A stretch of 64,000 nucleotides of DNA from an uncultured Lachnospiraceae bacterium (GCA_947623805.1 CANQHZ010000001.1:1-64000), one strand, 5' to 3'. Positions 52,797 through 62,786 are shown, counted from the first letter of the stretch. The notes: generated by a model not told the origin, from the letters alone. Numbers and translations are program-made.

Positions 52797-53921
52797 TTAT
52801 GAAACTGACGGCACTACATGAATCACACCGATAAATCCCATAAACGCAGGCGCAAAAATATGCTGTGTCACCTGCTCTGAAATATTTCCATCCCAAGATG
52901 CGTGCAGATGTCCTGCCAGCACATTGCATACCTGTGTATCTTCAGAATAAATCTCGCTAAAATACTGTCTTGTCAAATCATTAGGTATATTATCACCTTC
53001 ATTTGAAAAGTATGTCCAATAATAAACCTTATTCCTCACCTGCATAGAGTATTCCCTAAGCCCGTCATCCTGCGCCTCATATGGCACATGCGTGACAATT
53101 ATAACAGGTTTGTCTTTCTGCTTTGCCGCATCATACTGTTGCTTTATTATCTCATATTGCTGCTGCGTTATATCCTTGTTTGAACGATTCACACCTATTA
53201 CAACAAAATCCTCAAAATCAAGATATTTATCGTTTAAATCATCTCCGTCTATTTCCTTGTGCATCTCCCAAGCTTTTTCTTCCGTCAGAGCCTCCCCTCC
53301 ATACCAAAAACCGTAGTCATGGTCTGCCCTGATATAGAGCTTTGGAATATCGGGATTAAGCTTTTCATACTCCTCCTTAAATGTGTCAAGGTTTGACCTG
53401 CTGCAATAGTCAAGCATATCCCCGCCAAAAATTATTCCATCAAACGGCTTGCCGTCTATTTGTGTATAGTTTAGGTATTTTATTATCTCCGGAAGAAGCT
53501 CATCACTATGCTTCACTTCATCCTCAGATTGAGCAGGATTTACAAATAATGTTTCGTACCGTTGTTCTATCGCCTCCGAAAATTCCTCCATGACATCGTC
53601 CGCCGGCTCTTTGTCGGTAATCATATGCAGGTCGCTCACCCACGCGAGTGAATACTCACGACTTATGCCGGGCAGCTCTATAGTTATCTCCTCTATCTGA
53701 AAATCATATTCTGGAGCGGGATAGTCCACAGCCTCTTGAGCTTCCGTGCTTTCCTCCTGTGTCTGAATTTCCGTGCTTTCCTGCGTTTCTTCCTGCGTCT
53801 GCGTTTCCCATTCAATTACGGCGGGAGGCGACTTTTTTTTCACTAATATAACTATAGCTGCTGCCAGCAATATGATTGCCGCCAGCAGCATAGCCATACG
53901 CCATATACGTTTCTTATCCAT
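52797..53921 (-). CDS. Membrane-anchored metallophosphoesterase, extracellular
   Basis: The 374-residue protein has an N-terminal transmembrane helix (MAMLLAAIILLAAAIVILV), a long Gln/Glu/Thr-rich linker (about 38-62), and a calcineurin-like phosphoesterase domain: VSDLHM, IFGGDMLDY, YIRADHDYGF (where GNHD is usual), VTHVPYE and LAGHLHASW. The domain should lie outside the cell. It may act on a surface polymer or released phospho-compound. The N of GNHD is replaced by Ala-Asp in this copy. It is 19 bases from the pseudokinase gene. Confidence 0.85.
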   Translation of the reverse strand: MDKKRIWRMAMLLAAIILLAAAIVILVKKKSPPAVIEWETQTQEETQESTEIQTQEESTEAQEAVDYPAPEYDFQIEEITIELPGISREYSLAWVSDLHMITDKEPADDVMEEFSEAIEQRYETLFVNPAQSEDEVKHSDELLPEIIKYLNYTQIDGKPFDGIIFGGDMLDYCSRSNLDTFKEEYEKLNPDIPKLYIRADHDYGFWYGGEALTEEKAWEMHKEIDGDDLNDKYLDFEDFVVIGVNRSNKDITQQQYEIIKQQYDAAKQKDKPVIIVTHVPYEAQDDGLREYSMQVRNKVYYWTYFSNEGDNIPNDLTRQYFSEIYSEDTQVCNVLAGHLHASWDGNISEQVTQHIFAPAFMGFIGVIHVVPSVS

Positions 53922-53940
53922 AACTTATATCAATATCCCT

Positions 53941-55983
53941 CTATTCCGTCTGCACCAAATTGTTCTTCATGTATGTCCGCAGCTCATCCCGAACCGAGGC
54001 ATAGCTGTCATCAGTGTAATAATAATATACAAAGTTACGCTTTTCATTTGTCGTCATATTGTAAAAGTCATAGCCGTTGTCCGCCAAAACGTTTTCCGCG
54101 TAAAGCCAGTAATCCCTCGCGGTACTGTCAATATCGCCGAGATAATACAGCAAAAGAGGGTTATAATCAGTGCTCTCCAAAACCTCATACAGCCTTTCCA
54201 CAGCGCTCTCTCTACCCAAGCTTTCAAGCTCGCTGTCTACATTATAAGCCAACGCCAAAACATACCTCAGCCTCAACGGGTCGTTATAGTCCTCCTCGCT
54301 GTACAGCCCCGTCTGGTCTGCTCCTTCCATGGCTTTCCAAAGCACACTTCTTGAAATAACCCCATTTGAGCTTATCGCCTCCTGGGCTTTGCTGTCAAAA
54401 TTGTCAATCAGGCGCTGCTTATAATCTGCCTTTATAGAATCTGCTTTATCCTGCAGGCTGTCACTGTCAACCTCTATATTCTGCTCACCTATCCTTGAGG
54501 CCATGTCAAGCGCTTCCGTCAGCTCTATGTTCATTTGAGTATACACTGCGGGAGATACATCCTGTCCATTGAGAACTTCTACATGCTCCAATACACCCGA
54601 TTTATAATCATCAAATATCTCAGCCATATCCTTTGCAGCATACTCTGATGCATTATTTTCCGACACAAAGGTAATAAGCTGCTCCAGTGCATTCTTTTTA
54701 TTTTCAACACTGTCATCTGCGTCCGCCTGCTCAAGCACGGCTTTGTACGCCTCTATATCGTCCTCGTTCAGCTCCTCCTCTGACGCCTCCTCAATTGTTT
54801 CACTGCTCTCAACCATTTCATCACTCTCATCGCTTTCATTGTTTTCATCTTCCGTATTATCCGCCGAAGATGACGATTCTCTCGAAAGCAAATCCGGCAG
54901 TATCATAACCCCAGCCGCTCCTATGCCTGCCAATAAAACAATCACTACCAATATTATAATTGCCGTTTTAGCCCCTGATTTCTTTTTAAGCGCCTGGTCG
55001 GGAAATACATTCTGATTATACCCACTTGGCTGAACGGCCTGGCTTACCTGATTAATTTGGCTGCTTTGCACAGTCTGCGGTCTGTACAATGCTTTTCGCA
55101 AAATAACCACATTCGGAAACCGCCTCGCTAAATCGCTGGAAAGTCCCATCATAATAGCGGCTTCGTCATATTTGTCAATATCAATCCCAAGCTCACTGGG
55201 GCTTTTTAAATTACCTCCATTTGCGGGGAATACGCCCGTTATACATTTATACATGGCTGCGCAAATAGCGTACACATCTGCCTGCGCCTTTTCCTTTGCA
55301 CTGCCCTTATCTTTTATATCCCATACAAAGCCCGACAGTTTCAACATTCCATTATTTCCAAACCTCATATCCTCAAGCGATATGTTTCCATACGCTATCC
55401 CTAAATCATGAAGTTTAGAAAGTGAGGCGATTATCGGCTCAAAAATCTGTTTCACAGCATTTGCGTAAATTCTTTTTTTCAGGCCATACTGCGAATCATT
55501 CGGCTTGGCATATCCTTGTCTGTCCAAAAAAGTCTGCAAATCATCGCCGCTTAACCACTCCGTGACTACATATGCCGTGCCGTTCATTTCAAAACAATCC
55601 TTTATATCCGAAATGCCCGTAAGATTTCCTGCCCCGGTTTTGTTTCTCACACTATCCAAAAATGCATTATGCCATTGATTTACCAAACTTTTGTCGGTCT
55701 CGTTAAGCACATTCACCTGATTTGATTCGCGCTCTCTCTTGACATAATTTTTAGGGTAAAATTCCGTCACAATCACATAAAACTGCAGCGTAAGGTCCTG
55801 TGCCAGATATTTGATACAGCTTTCATTTTCCTCCAATACCCGTTCAATTCTGTATTTATCCTTTAGCATGGTGTTTGTTTGAAGTGTATCTGACAAGACC
55901 TTAGTAATATTAATTTTGCTTCCACAATACGGGCAGAACTTATCATCAGCACCTACCTCTTTATTGCACTTTGGACAATTCAT
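53941..55983 (-). CDS. Zinc-ribbon pseudokinase membrane protein
   Basis: The 680-residue protein starts with a zinc ribbon (CPKCN, CPYCG), then a kinase-like domain (about 42-300). At the expected places the catalytic residues are missing: the lysine strand reads YVIVTEF, the HRDxKxxN loop reads AYGNISLEDM, and the DFG reads LSGF. The overall fold landmarks (AYVVTEWLSGDDLQTFL, ADVYAICAAMYKCITG) remain. A transmembrane helix (about 342-368) is followed by an acidic linker and a helical extracellular region. It is probably a scaffold or regulator for the two PP2C phosphatases encoded beside it. Confidence 0.85.
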   Translation of the reverse strand: MNCPKCNKEVGADDKFCPYCGSKINITKVLSDTLQTNTMLKDKYRIERVLEENESCIKYLAQDLTLQFYVIVTEFYPKNYVKRERESNQVNVLNETDKSLVNQWHNAFLDSVRNKTGAGNLTGISDIKDCFEMNGTAYVVTEWLSGDDLQTFLDRQGYAKPNDSQYGLKKRIYANAVKQIFEPIIASLSKLHDLGIAYGNISLEDMRFGNNGMLKLSGFVWDIKDKGSAKEKAQADVYAICAAMYKCITGVFPANGGNLKSPSELGIDIDKYDEAAIMMGLSSDLARRFPNVVILRKALYRPQTVQSSQINQVSQAVQPSGYNQNVFPDQALKKKSGAKTAIIILVVIVLLAGIGAAGVMILPDLLSRESSSSADNTEDENNESDESDEMVESSETIEEASEEELNEDDIEAYKAVLEQADADDSVENKKNALEQLITFVSENNASEYAAKDMAEIFDDYKSGVLEHVEVLNGQDVSPAVYTQMNIELTEALDMASRIGEQNIEVDSDSLQDKADSIKADYKQRLIDNFDSKAQEAISSNGVISRSVLWKAMEGADQTGLYSEEDYNDPLRLRYVLALAYNVDSELESLGRESAVERLYEVLESTDYNPLLLYYLGDIDSTARDYWLYAENVLADNGYDFYNMTTNEKRNFVYYYYTDDSYASVRDELRTYMKNNLVQTE

Positions 55984-55997
55984 TTCGTTTTCACCTC

Positions 55998-56723
55998 TTA
56001 GTTATTTTTTACCCATACGGCTACTGCCGTATTGTTGTCATGGTTTTTTGGCGCTCTGTCTCTGATAATAGCCGACATCTTATCAAGCCATTTTATGGGA
56101 TTGTCGCTTTCATTCAAAGTCTTTTCCATCTCAGCTTCAAGCACATACTCCCAAAAACCGTCCGTGCACAGTAAAAACGCGTGCTCCCCCACACGCAAAT
56201 CAAAATAATCAGACACATCCACTTTCACAGTATCAGCATTACCTATGGAACGTATCAGCTTATTCCTGTCAGCATGATGACGCACCTGTTCTAGCGTAAT
56301 CTCTCCCGAAAAAACCGCCATCTGCGACACGCTGTGGTCCACTGTCATTCCCGCCAGCTTCTTGTTCGCAAAATGATAAATCCTGCTGTCGCCCACATAT
56401 GCCCAAAAACATTTCTGATTATCCGCAAAAAGCACGCTAAGTGTCGTGCGCATTTTACATTCCTTTGTCTGATGACTGCATACATCATCATTAATCTGCT
56501 GAAACCAGCTCTGTATCTGCTGCCTTGGAAAAGGCGTATCAGAATTTTTATAAAGGCTGTTTATCATAGCGGCGGCATAGCGCGAAGCCTTATCACCTCC
56601 GCCATGTCCGCCCACTCCATCGGCTACTACAGCGCAAATACACCCATCTTTCACATATATGCCGGCACTGTCCTCATTTATCTCGCGTCCGCCTACGTCT
56701 GTGTATTTTGCTGTTAAAATCAT
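55998..56723 (-). CDS. PP2C-family Ser/Thr phosphatase
   Basis: The 241-residue enzyme has the PP2C metal-site motifs INEDSAGIY, VVADGVGGHGGGD, VGDSRIYHF, LCTDGFWEYV and DNNTAVAVW. It should remove phosphate from Ser/Thr targets of a Hanks-type kinase, possibly its operon neighbours. It sits 14 bases from the pseudokinase gene and 15 from the zinc-ribbon propeller gene, so these three are surely co-transcribed. Confidence 0.95.
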   Translation of the reverse strand: MILTAKYTDVGGREINEDSAGIYVKDGCICAVVADGVGGHGGGDKASRYAAAMINSLYKNSDTPFPRQQIQSWFQQINDDVCSHQTKECKMRTTLSVLFADNQKCFWAYVGDSRIYHFANKKLAGMTVDHSVSQMAVFSGEITLEQVRHHADRNKLIRSIGNADTVKVDVSDYFDLRVGEHAFLLCTDGFWEYVLEAEMEKTLNESDNPIKWLDKMSAIIRDRAPKNHDNNTAVAVWVKNN

Positions 56724-56738
56724 AACCGACCTGCTCCT

Positions 56739-59072
56739 TTAATAATATATAAGTCCTATTCCCGTGACATCTGTATCAATCGCAATACTCTTTTTGCCAT
56801 TAAAGACATACAGATCACCTTCATCTCTATTATCACTCCAGTCTTTAATGTAAGCGATATTTCCGCCATTCAAAATACAAATATTGCTCAAATATACATC
56901 CTCGGATATCTCTATGGATTTACCGTTCTTATAGCGGCACAGCGTACATTCGCCATCATCATAATCAGTACAGTACAGTATGCTGTCATCATCTATATAT
57001 CTGATATAGCCCTCTCTCACATCCTGTGCTACTTCGATTATCTTTTTTCCGTTATAAAACAACATGCTGGCTTCCATATCATCACTGTCATAATCTTTAT
57101 AGTAGAAACAGCCTTTTGGAGGCTTTTTGCTTTCTGTCTCGAGTGTATATACCTTTCTATCTATTTCAACGCCGTTTAAATACAGTTCGCCATCATCATC
57201 TCCAGCTTCCCTGCATACATAATAAATTCCGTCGTTGCTCGCTTTCCATTCACAGAAATCATCAACAATCCAATTGCATGTCTTATCGCTTGATTTATAC
57301 TTTGAAACGTATAATTTATTGTAAGAGCTGCTGATATAGTAATCTTCATAATCTCTGGCTATTATATAAAGCTCATCTGTGACATTATTTATTATTACGT
57401 TGGTAAAGAGACCTTCAATGTCACCTTCCTCAGCGATAACACTTGTCTTTCCCTTATAATATGCGTTCCATGCCGTCACGGATTCTAACTGATTTCTCAC
57501 ATAACACTCTATGTCGCTGTCATAATAGTGCTTTTCCGCATCGGACATCTTAAATACATTTTTTGTGTCATACGCAGGATAAATAATTATCGGCTCTCCA
57601 GCATCATCTATTTTAAGGAAAGCATTCAATATTATATCTCCCTCGTAGCTTAGCGTTTCCGTCTCCACAAGGTCTTTCGACTTTTTGTTAGACAAATCAT
57701 ACTCACATACTGTATATTTTGTATTCTCAAAGTCCATATAGTTTAACGTGTTTCTTACATCATAGTTGTCTGAATCATCCTTGGCTAAGTCATATCCACT
57801 CAGTTCTTTTGTTTTTTCTTCCCTGTAATAATAAATTTTTCCGTCATTTTCTGTTATACTTGTTACATCGGAATCAACTTTCTCGCCATCTTTTAAGCCT
57901 TTACTATGATACAAGTTGCCGTCCTCATCCGTATACAAAATATCCGACATGTCATCACTGACATATTCAATAGAATACACATCCTTAATTTCTATTTTGT
58001 CCTTTTTTAGCGTAACATCCTGTATTACGATAGTGTCATCATCATCCCACCACCATACATATTCGTCATCGCGTGATATATTGAATCCCGACACTCCCGA
58101 AGCAACCTTTTTTGCCTCTTTAAGATTATGTAGATACAACTTATCATTTTTTATATATAGCACACTACCGTTTGGCAGGACATACGTCGAACCATAATAA
58201 TCTATGTCATCATCAAGCTCCTTAGCATCATCCTTGTCTCCGAGCTTTTTGTACATTAATGTTCCCGTTTCGCCATTTCTGTCCTGCTCTAAGTAATATA
58301 CATATTTCCCATCGCCGGAAAGCATTACTTCATATATGTCATCATCTGTTACAAACTCACCCGGCTTAGAGCCGCCTTTATAGATATACAGTTCATCATC
58401 CTTTGCATATGTCAATACCGATGAGGGCTCATCACTGCCGCTTTTGCCCCCAAATATCGACAGACCAGGTTTGAAAACAATCAGTAACACCACAACCGCT
58501 ACTACGACTACCGCTGCTGCCAGACCGATAAAAAGCTTTTTGCCACCTTTTTTCAAACCAGGTGTTTTTACAGAAGGGTGCGAAGGCTTGCCACCTACCG
58601 TGCCTGAATTCTGAGATGATTGTGACAGCATGGCACCGCAGCTTACGCAGAATGTCGTACCTGCGCTGTTCGTCGCGCCGCAGTTAATACATATAATGTC
58701 ACTGCTTGACGGTGACGACTGACCTATGCCTGCACTATCTGAACTCTCCGGTTCGTCGTCCCACATTACCATCGTGCGGTTTTCATCCTGTGACACTGGC
58801 GAAGGCTGAGCTGTCTGTGACGGTTCCGGCTCATCATCCCACATTACCATCGTGCGGTTTTCGTCCTGTGCTACCTGCGGAGGCTGATTGTCATGCTCCT
58901 CTGTCTTGACAGACTCCGCATTTTGCTTCGGAGCTGTCTCCTCATCAAGCATCAGCAGGGTATGTTCATCATCAGTCACACTGTCTTGCTCTGTCAAGTC
59001 AACTTTTGCGCCGCAATTGGTACAAAAATTGACATTATCGGGAAGTTCTTTTCCACAATTTTTGCATATCAT
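56739..59072 (-). CDS. Zinc-ribbon membrane protein with TMVMW repeats and large propeller-like domain
   Basis: The protein of 777 residues has an N-terminal zinc ribbon (CKNCG, CTNCG), an acidic linker holding three copies of a D-E-x-x-T-x-x-M-x-D-x-E motif with Thr near 38, 74 and 100, a second zinc ribbon (CINCG, CVSCG), a transmembrane helix (about 185-205) and a 550-residue extracellular region of repeated short strands (VYYLEQDRNGETGTLMYKKL, VLYIKNDKLYLHNL), likely a propeller. The ATG at 59072 follows GGGGG by ten bases. The repeated Thr motifs look like phosphorylation sites for a partner kinase and targets of the two PP2C proteins. Confidence 0.82.
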   Translation of the reverse strand: MICKNCGKELPDNVNFCTNCGAKVDLTEQDSVTDDEHTLLMLDEETAPKQNAESVKTEEHDNQPPQVAQDENRTMVMWDDEPEPSQTAQPSPVSQDENRTMVMWDDEPESSDSAGIGQSSPSSSDIICINCGATNSAGTTFCVSCGAMLSQSSQNSGTVGGKPSHPSVKTPGLKKGGKKLFIGLAAAVVVVAVVVLLIVFKPGLSIFGGKSGSDEPSSVLTYAKDDELYIYKGGSKPGEFVTDDDIYEVMLSGDGKYVYYLEQDRNGETGTLMYKKLGDKDDAKELDDDIDYYGSTYVLPNGSVLYIKNDKLYLHNLKEAKKVASGVSGFNISRDDEYVWWWDDDDTIVIQDVTLKKDKIEIKDVYSIEYVSDDMSDILYTDEDGNLYHSKGLKDGEKVDSDVTSITENDGKIYYYREEKTKELSGYDLAKDDSDNYDVRNTLNYMDFENTKYTVCEYDLSNKKSKDLVETETLSYEGDIILNAFLKIDDAGEPIIIYPAYDTKNVFKMSDAEKHYYDSDIECYVRNQLESVTAWNAYYKGKTSVIAEEGDIEGLFTNVIINNVTDELYIIARDYEDYYISSSYNKLYVSKYKSSDKTCNWIVDDFCEWKASNDGIYYVCREAGDDDGELYLNGVEIDRKVYTLETESKKPPKGCFYYKDYDSDDMEASMLFYNGKKIIEVAQDVREGYIRYIDDDSILYCTDYDDGECTLCRYKNGKSIEISEDVYLSNICILNGGNIAYIKDWSDNRDEGDLYVFNGKKSIAIDTDVTGIGLIYY
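58751..58878. repeat. 78-base tandem repeat encoding the TMVMW motif
   Basis: A segment ending in CCCACATTACCATCGTGCGG with flanking bases is repeated with a period of 78 bases (26 residues), giving two nearly identical copies of DENRTMVMWDDE. A more diverged third copy of the protein motif lies further toward the start of the gene. Confidence 0.85.
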
Positions 59073-59093
59073 ATATACTAATCCCCCATACAA

Positions 59094-59849
59094 TTATCTA
59101 AACAATCCCTTTTTGGTATGTTCCGTAAAAATCATTCCAACTGATATATTGTCCTGCTCCTGCCGCGCTTTCATCAAATTAATCGCCTCGACACAAATTT
59201 GATGGACAGACATACCCGACTGATACTTGGCTATACATGGTCCCAAATCCTGCGGCATAAAATTTCTGTAAAATCCGTCCGAGCAGAAAATAAAAATATC
59301 CCCCGGCTTAATCTCGCCTGTATAAATTTTGTACTTTAGCTCATCTGATTTGCCCAAAAAGTTGTTTAGTAACTCCTTCTCCACGCCATTGACATTTTTC
59401 CTGGTAGTATCGTTGACCGTAAGAGACGTTAAAAGCTGATTATAGCAGTAAACCCTGCTGTCACCCACATGCACTATAAAATAGCTGCCGCGCACCAACA
59501 TAATCATAGACAATGTAGTCCCGCTCTTGATGTTTTCCCTGTCACAATAACTGCGTATGTCCCTGTTCCACTGCTTTACCGCCTCTGTAGCATGTTGAGT
59601 CAAGGCGTTCAAATCTATTGTGGCAACTTTTACCCACTGGCATATACCCTGAAACCATTTGTCAAATGCACTGATTACAAGCTTGGATGCCTCCTCACCT
59701 CTCTCAAGTCCGCCTATGCCATCGCATACCACGCCGGCGGCAAGCCATTCGCCATTCTGCTCCATTGCACGCAGCAAAATGGCATCCTGATTTATGCTGT
59801 CACGTATTCCGGCGTCCGTGGCAAATCCGCCTTTAATATTTACTCCCAT
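59094..59849 (-). CDS. PP2C-family Ser/Thr phosphatase, second copy
   Basis: The 251-residue enzyme has SINQDAILL, VVCDGIGGLERGEEA, VHVGDSRVYCYN, FIFCSDGFYRN and QDNISVGMI, so it keeps the main PP2C metal ligands. It differs from the copy at 55998 in a longer middle loop, suggesting a different target. It lies 21 bases upstream of the zinc-ribbon propeller start. AGAGGAAG precedes the ATG. Confidence 0.94.
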   Translation of the reverse strand: MGVNIKGGFATDAGIRDSINQDAILLRAMEQNGEWLAAGVVCDGIGGLERGEEASKLVISAFDKWFQGICQWVKVATIDLNALTQHATEAVKQWNRDIRSYCDRENIKSGTTLSMIMLVRGSYFIVHVGDSRVYCYNQLLTSLTVNDTTRKNVNGVEKELLNNFLGKSDELKYKIYTGEIKPGDIFIFCSDGFYRNFMPQDLGPCIAKYQSGMSVHQICVEAINLMKARQEQDNISVGMIFTEHTKKGLFR

Positions 59850-59881
59850 TTTCTTCCTCTATTCCGCTTATGACAGCCGCA

Positions 59882-61420
59882 TTACCAGTACAGGCCATAA
59901 AGCAAATCCGAATATTCATCGTAAAGGTCTTCCACAAAATCATAAATCTCATCCTCATCAACCTCGCCAAGGTCAATCTCATCGCCCTTCAGCGGCTTAA
60001 TGGTACCATCGTCCGTGATTGTGAGTGCAAGTGAAATATCTTCTATATCATCTATCTCCACAGTCAAGCCTGACTTGGTTCGTTTTACAACCGCCTCAAA
60101 CTCCAAATCCTCCGATTCACTTTCTACTGATAAGTCGCCGCTTTTTGTATCATACTCCAACGCAAAAAGCGATTCGCCTTCTATCACAAGCTCCATTTCT
60201 TCAACCTTATCTTTTGTTTCTCCGGTCAGTTCAAACACAGTCTCATCATCATATCCGCTGCCATCCAACACCATTTCTATATTTTGTGTAGGATAATCGC
60301 CTCCATGGAAAATAATATCCAACCTATCACGCGATTCTTCTATGCGTATGCACGCAATCTGCTTATCGTATATGTAGAATGACAAATCAATGTCTTTCAT
60401 GTCCGAAATCTCGTCTTCCAGCTCATCAAACAAGTCATCATACATATCCTCAATGGCATCTCGCATATCGCCCTCAGCGCTTATATCTTCCAGTTCCTTT
60501 TTTACGGCATCTCTCGCAGCATCAATCATTACTTCCATGTCGCCCTCGGTAATCTCCATCTGATAGCCGCCGCAGTTTCTCTTTTTATCGTTGACCTCAA
60601 ATTCCTCTTTTTTGTCAATCTTCTCTATCTTAATATTTTTTGCTTCCTTTAAGACTGCCTCCGCGATAGTGCTCCACATATCCTTATATGTAGCGGCAGA
60701 CCCCAAGTCAAGCTCATAAAACTTCTTGAGTGAGGCATTCATCTCGTCTATATCTATATTCTCGTCTTCAATGATATCTATAAGGTCGCCTTTGTTGTCT
60801 TTTGTGTAATAATATGTAAGTATTTCGTCCACAGCAGGCTGTAAACTGATTGCAAGTTTATTCTTGTCAAGCTCAACAGCCAAATCCGCACTAAAATCGC
60901 CGATACCGTCTAAATCGCCATTGACATTCATGCTTACTGCCTTATGCTTATCGGAGAAATCATATGTACCACTCATACCTATAGTCTGGCGCGCGTACTC
61001 CATATCCAACTGCACGCTTGCGTTTCCGTCAATAAGCATATCGATGATATTCAAGTCCTTTTGTATCTGGCTTGTCTCCTTAAATGTGTTTGCCATAGCA
61101 GTACCGATTTTTGCAGCAGAACCTGAAAGCAGCTTCACGACTAAAACTACTGCTATTGCGATAACCGCAACTATTCCGCAGCCTATGCCTATCCAAAGTC
61201 CTATGCCTTTCTTTTTGGGCGGCTGCATCGCCATATTCATATTTGGCATTGGAGATGACATATATACCGCGTTGTTCGGATTATCTGTATTGACTGCACT
61301 GGTTGTATTGGTTGTATTGGCTGCATTAGCCGAATTATTTACGCTGCCCATGCCACCTGCATCGCCGCCTACGTCTCCTCCTATAATTTCTCCTGTCTGT
61401 GGGTCAAAATAATCTTGCAT
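59882..61420 (-). CDS. Membrane protein with Gly/Asn-rich N-terminus and DUF6583-like extracellular region
   Basis: The protein of 512 residues begins MQDYFDPQTGEIIGGDVGGD, a Gly/Asn/Thr-rich cytoplasmic tail, a transmembrane helix (about 73-98), and an acidic extracellular region with alternating amphipathic strands (VSMNVNGDLDGIGDFSADLA, DLSVESESEDLEFEAVV). I do not recognise a characterised family with certainty; the layout resembles secreted beta-rich lipoprotein-like domains of the DUF6583 or LolA type. The ATG at 61420 is seven bases after GGAGG. It is the upstream partner of the PP2C gene (32 bases). Confidence 0.6.
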   Translation of the reverse strand: MQDYFDPQTGEIIGGDVGGDAGGMGSVNNSANAANTTNTTSAVNTDNPNNAVYMSSPMPNMNMAMQPPKKKGIGLWIGIGCGIVAVIAIAVVLVVKLLSGSAAKIGTAMANTFKETSQIQKDLNIIDMLIDGNASVQLDMEYARQTIGMSGTYDFSDKHKAVSMNVNGDLDGIGDFSADLAVELDKNKLAISLQPAVDEILTYYYTKDNKGDLIDIIEDENIDIDEMNASLKKFYELDLGSAATYKDMWSTIAEAVLKEAKNIKIEKIDKKEEFEVNDKKRNCGGYQMEITEGDMEVMIDAARDAVKKELEDISAEGDMRDAIEDMYDDLFDELEDEISDMKDIDLSFYIYDKQIACIRIEESRDRLDIIFHGGDYPTQNIEMVLDGSGYDDETVFELTGETKDKVEEMELVIEGESLFALEYDTKSGDLSVESESEDLEFEAVVKRTKSGLTVEIDDIEDISLALTITDDGTIKPLKGDEIDLGEVDEDEIYDFVEDLYDEYSDLLYGLYW

Positions 61421-61490
61421 CTTTTTTCCTCCTCTAAATATTATCCTCTCCAATTCCACTTCGCGGAATCTGAAATCATTATGAAAAATA

Positions 61491-62786
61491 CTAGCTTTCT
61501 ATATTTGGATAGTTCATCTCAATCAATGTATTGCCGTAACTTTCAGGCGTCAGAAATATATCATTCAAACCACACCAGCCATTGCCTGTCACCTGATTTT
61601 TGTTAAAAATATCAATCTCACATCTTTTCCGCTGCTTTACATCCTGGCGGCTCTCCTGAGCCAAATAATATGCGTCCATGTCTACAGCCGTTATATATGT
61701 AATACCCTCCCCAAGCTGCGGCGCCTCCACGGTTTCAGATACATTGTCCACAAGCGCCTTCATATATTCATGGCTCTTAATTGCGTCATAATGTGTTATA
61801 AGCTTAGCATGCGCGCTCGTGCTGTAACCACTGGTATAAAGCGCATCAGCGTTTTCGAGTGCCTCCATCGTGTCTATGTCAAACATAATATTCATATTAG
61901 TCGAATTATATACATGCCTTGCCTCATAGGCCACAGTCCTTACCTGCGTGTTTTGGAAAGTCAGATACACAGGGTTACATTCGCTCATTGAATGTATTGA
62001 AATCACATACGGGCACTTGTAATTTTTAAGCATACATCCCCTTACCGTAAAACGCGCCTCACCACCTACTGTCTCCTCGTCGGTATTATGATAGTAAATA
62101 CATCCTCCCGTGCCGTTCGACACAAGTTCGCACTGCTCAAGAACGACTTCGCTCTCTCCTCTGCCGCCAATGCCTACGCAGTAATTATTGTTGGTAATAA
62201 TCTTGCAGTTCTTCATGCGCGCATGCTTACCATAGAGATAATTGCTGTCAATATGAACCGCATATCCAGAAAACTTACTCTGCCACTGAGTAATTTCATC
62301 AACTGTACTGTCACCGTCATCATACATCGCGGCAAGCGCAAGACCATACGCTTCCCTCTGTATATCACCACCATAGCCGTATATTGTGAGATTTTCCACA
62401 TCGCCTGCCGAAAAGGTAAGTGGAGCTTTTGCATATCTCGATGCATTATACTTTATAATGCAGGTATCCCTGTCCCACCCTATGAGACTGATTGTCTTAT
62501 TGAAAATCTCTACACTCTCCTCATATATGCCCGGCAAGACATATATCATATCACCCGATGAGGCCGCATCCACACATGCCTGAATAGTCGTAAAATCACC
62601 CGTACCATCCTGCGACACAACGTATGTCCTGGGCTCAGCCGCAGCTTCCTCAGCCGATTTCGCACTATTGCCTACATCAGTCTCGGCGCAGACTTGTCCT
62701 ACAGGCAAAGCCAAAAGCAATCCAAACAGCAGCATCGCAATACAAATTTTAAGCTGTTTCCTGTATTTGTGTATTAAAAATCTCAT
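61491..62786 (-). CDS. Secreted pectinesterase-fold protein, probably not a classical esterase
   Basis: The protein of 431 residues has a signal peptide (ICIAMLLFGLLLALPVGQVCA) and a right-handed beta-helix start, TYVVSQDGTGDFTTIQACVD then GDMIYVLPGIYEESVEI, typical of pectin methylesterases. The usual catalytic GxVDFIFG and LGRPW patterns are not found; instead there are CVGIGGRGESEVVLEQCE and related rungs. It may bind or modify a surface polysaccharide. The ATG at 62786 follows AGAGG by eight bases. It is 22 bases downstream of the AlgX-like gene. Confidence 0.75.
   Translation of the reverse strand: MRFLIHKYRKQLKICIAMLLFGLLLALPVGQVCAETDVGNSAKSAEEAAAEPRTYVVSQDGTGDFTTIQACVDAASSGDMIYVLPGIYEESVEIFNKTISLIGWDRDTCIIKYNASRYAKAPLTFSAGDVENLTIYGYGGDIQREAYGLALAAMYDDGDSTVDEITQWQSKFSGYAVHIDSNYLYGKHARMKNCKIITNNNYCVGIGGRGESEVVLEQCELVSNGTGGCIYYHNTDEETVGGEARFTVRGCMLKNYKCPYVISIHSMSECNPVYLTFQNTQVRTVAYEARHVYNSTNMNIMFDIDTMEALENADALYTSGYSTSAHAKLITHYDAIKSHEYMKALVDNVSETVEAPQLGEGITYITAVDMDAYYLAQESRQDVKQRKRCEIDIFNKNQVTGNGWCGLNDIFLTPESYGNTLIEMNYPNIES

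Noticed and set aside
53941-59849. ESX/type VII secretion signalling cluster
   Set aside because: PP2C and kinase-like genes can flank such systems, but no WXG100 protein or EssC-type ATPase is visible in the window.
61491-62786. Active pectin methylesterase
   Set aside because: The beta-helix start is present but the catalytic Asp-containing motifs could not be found, so only the fold is claimed.
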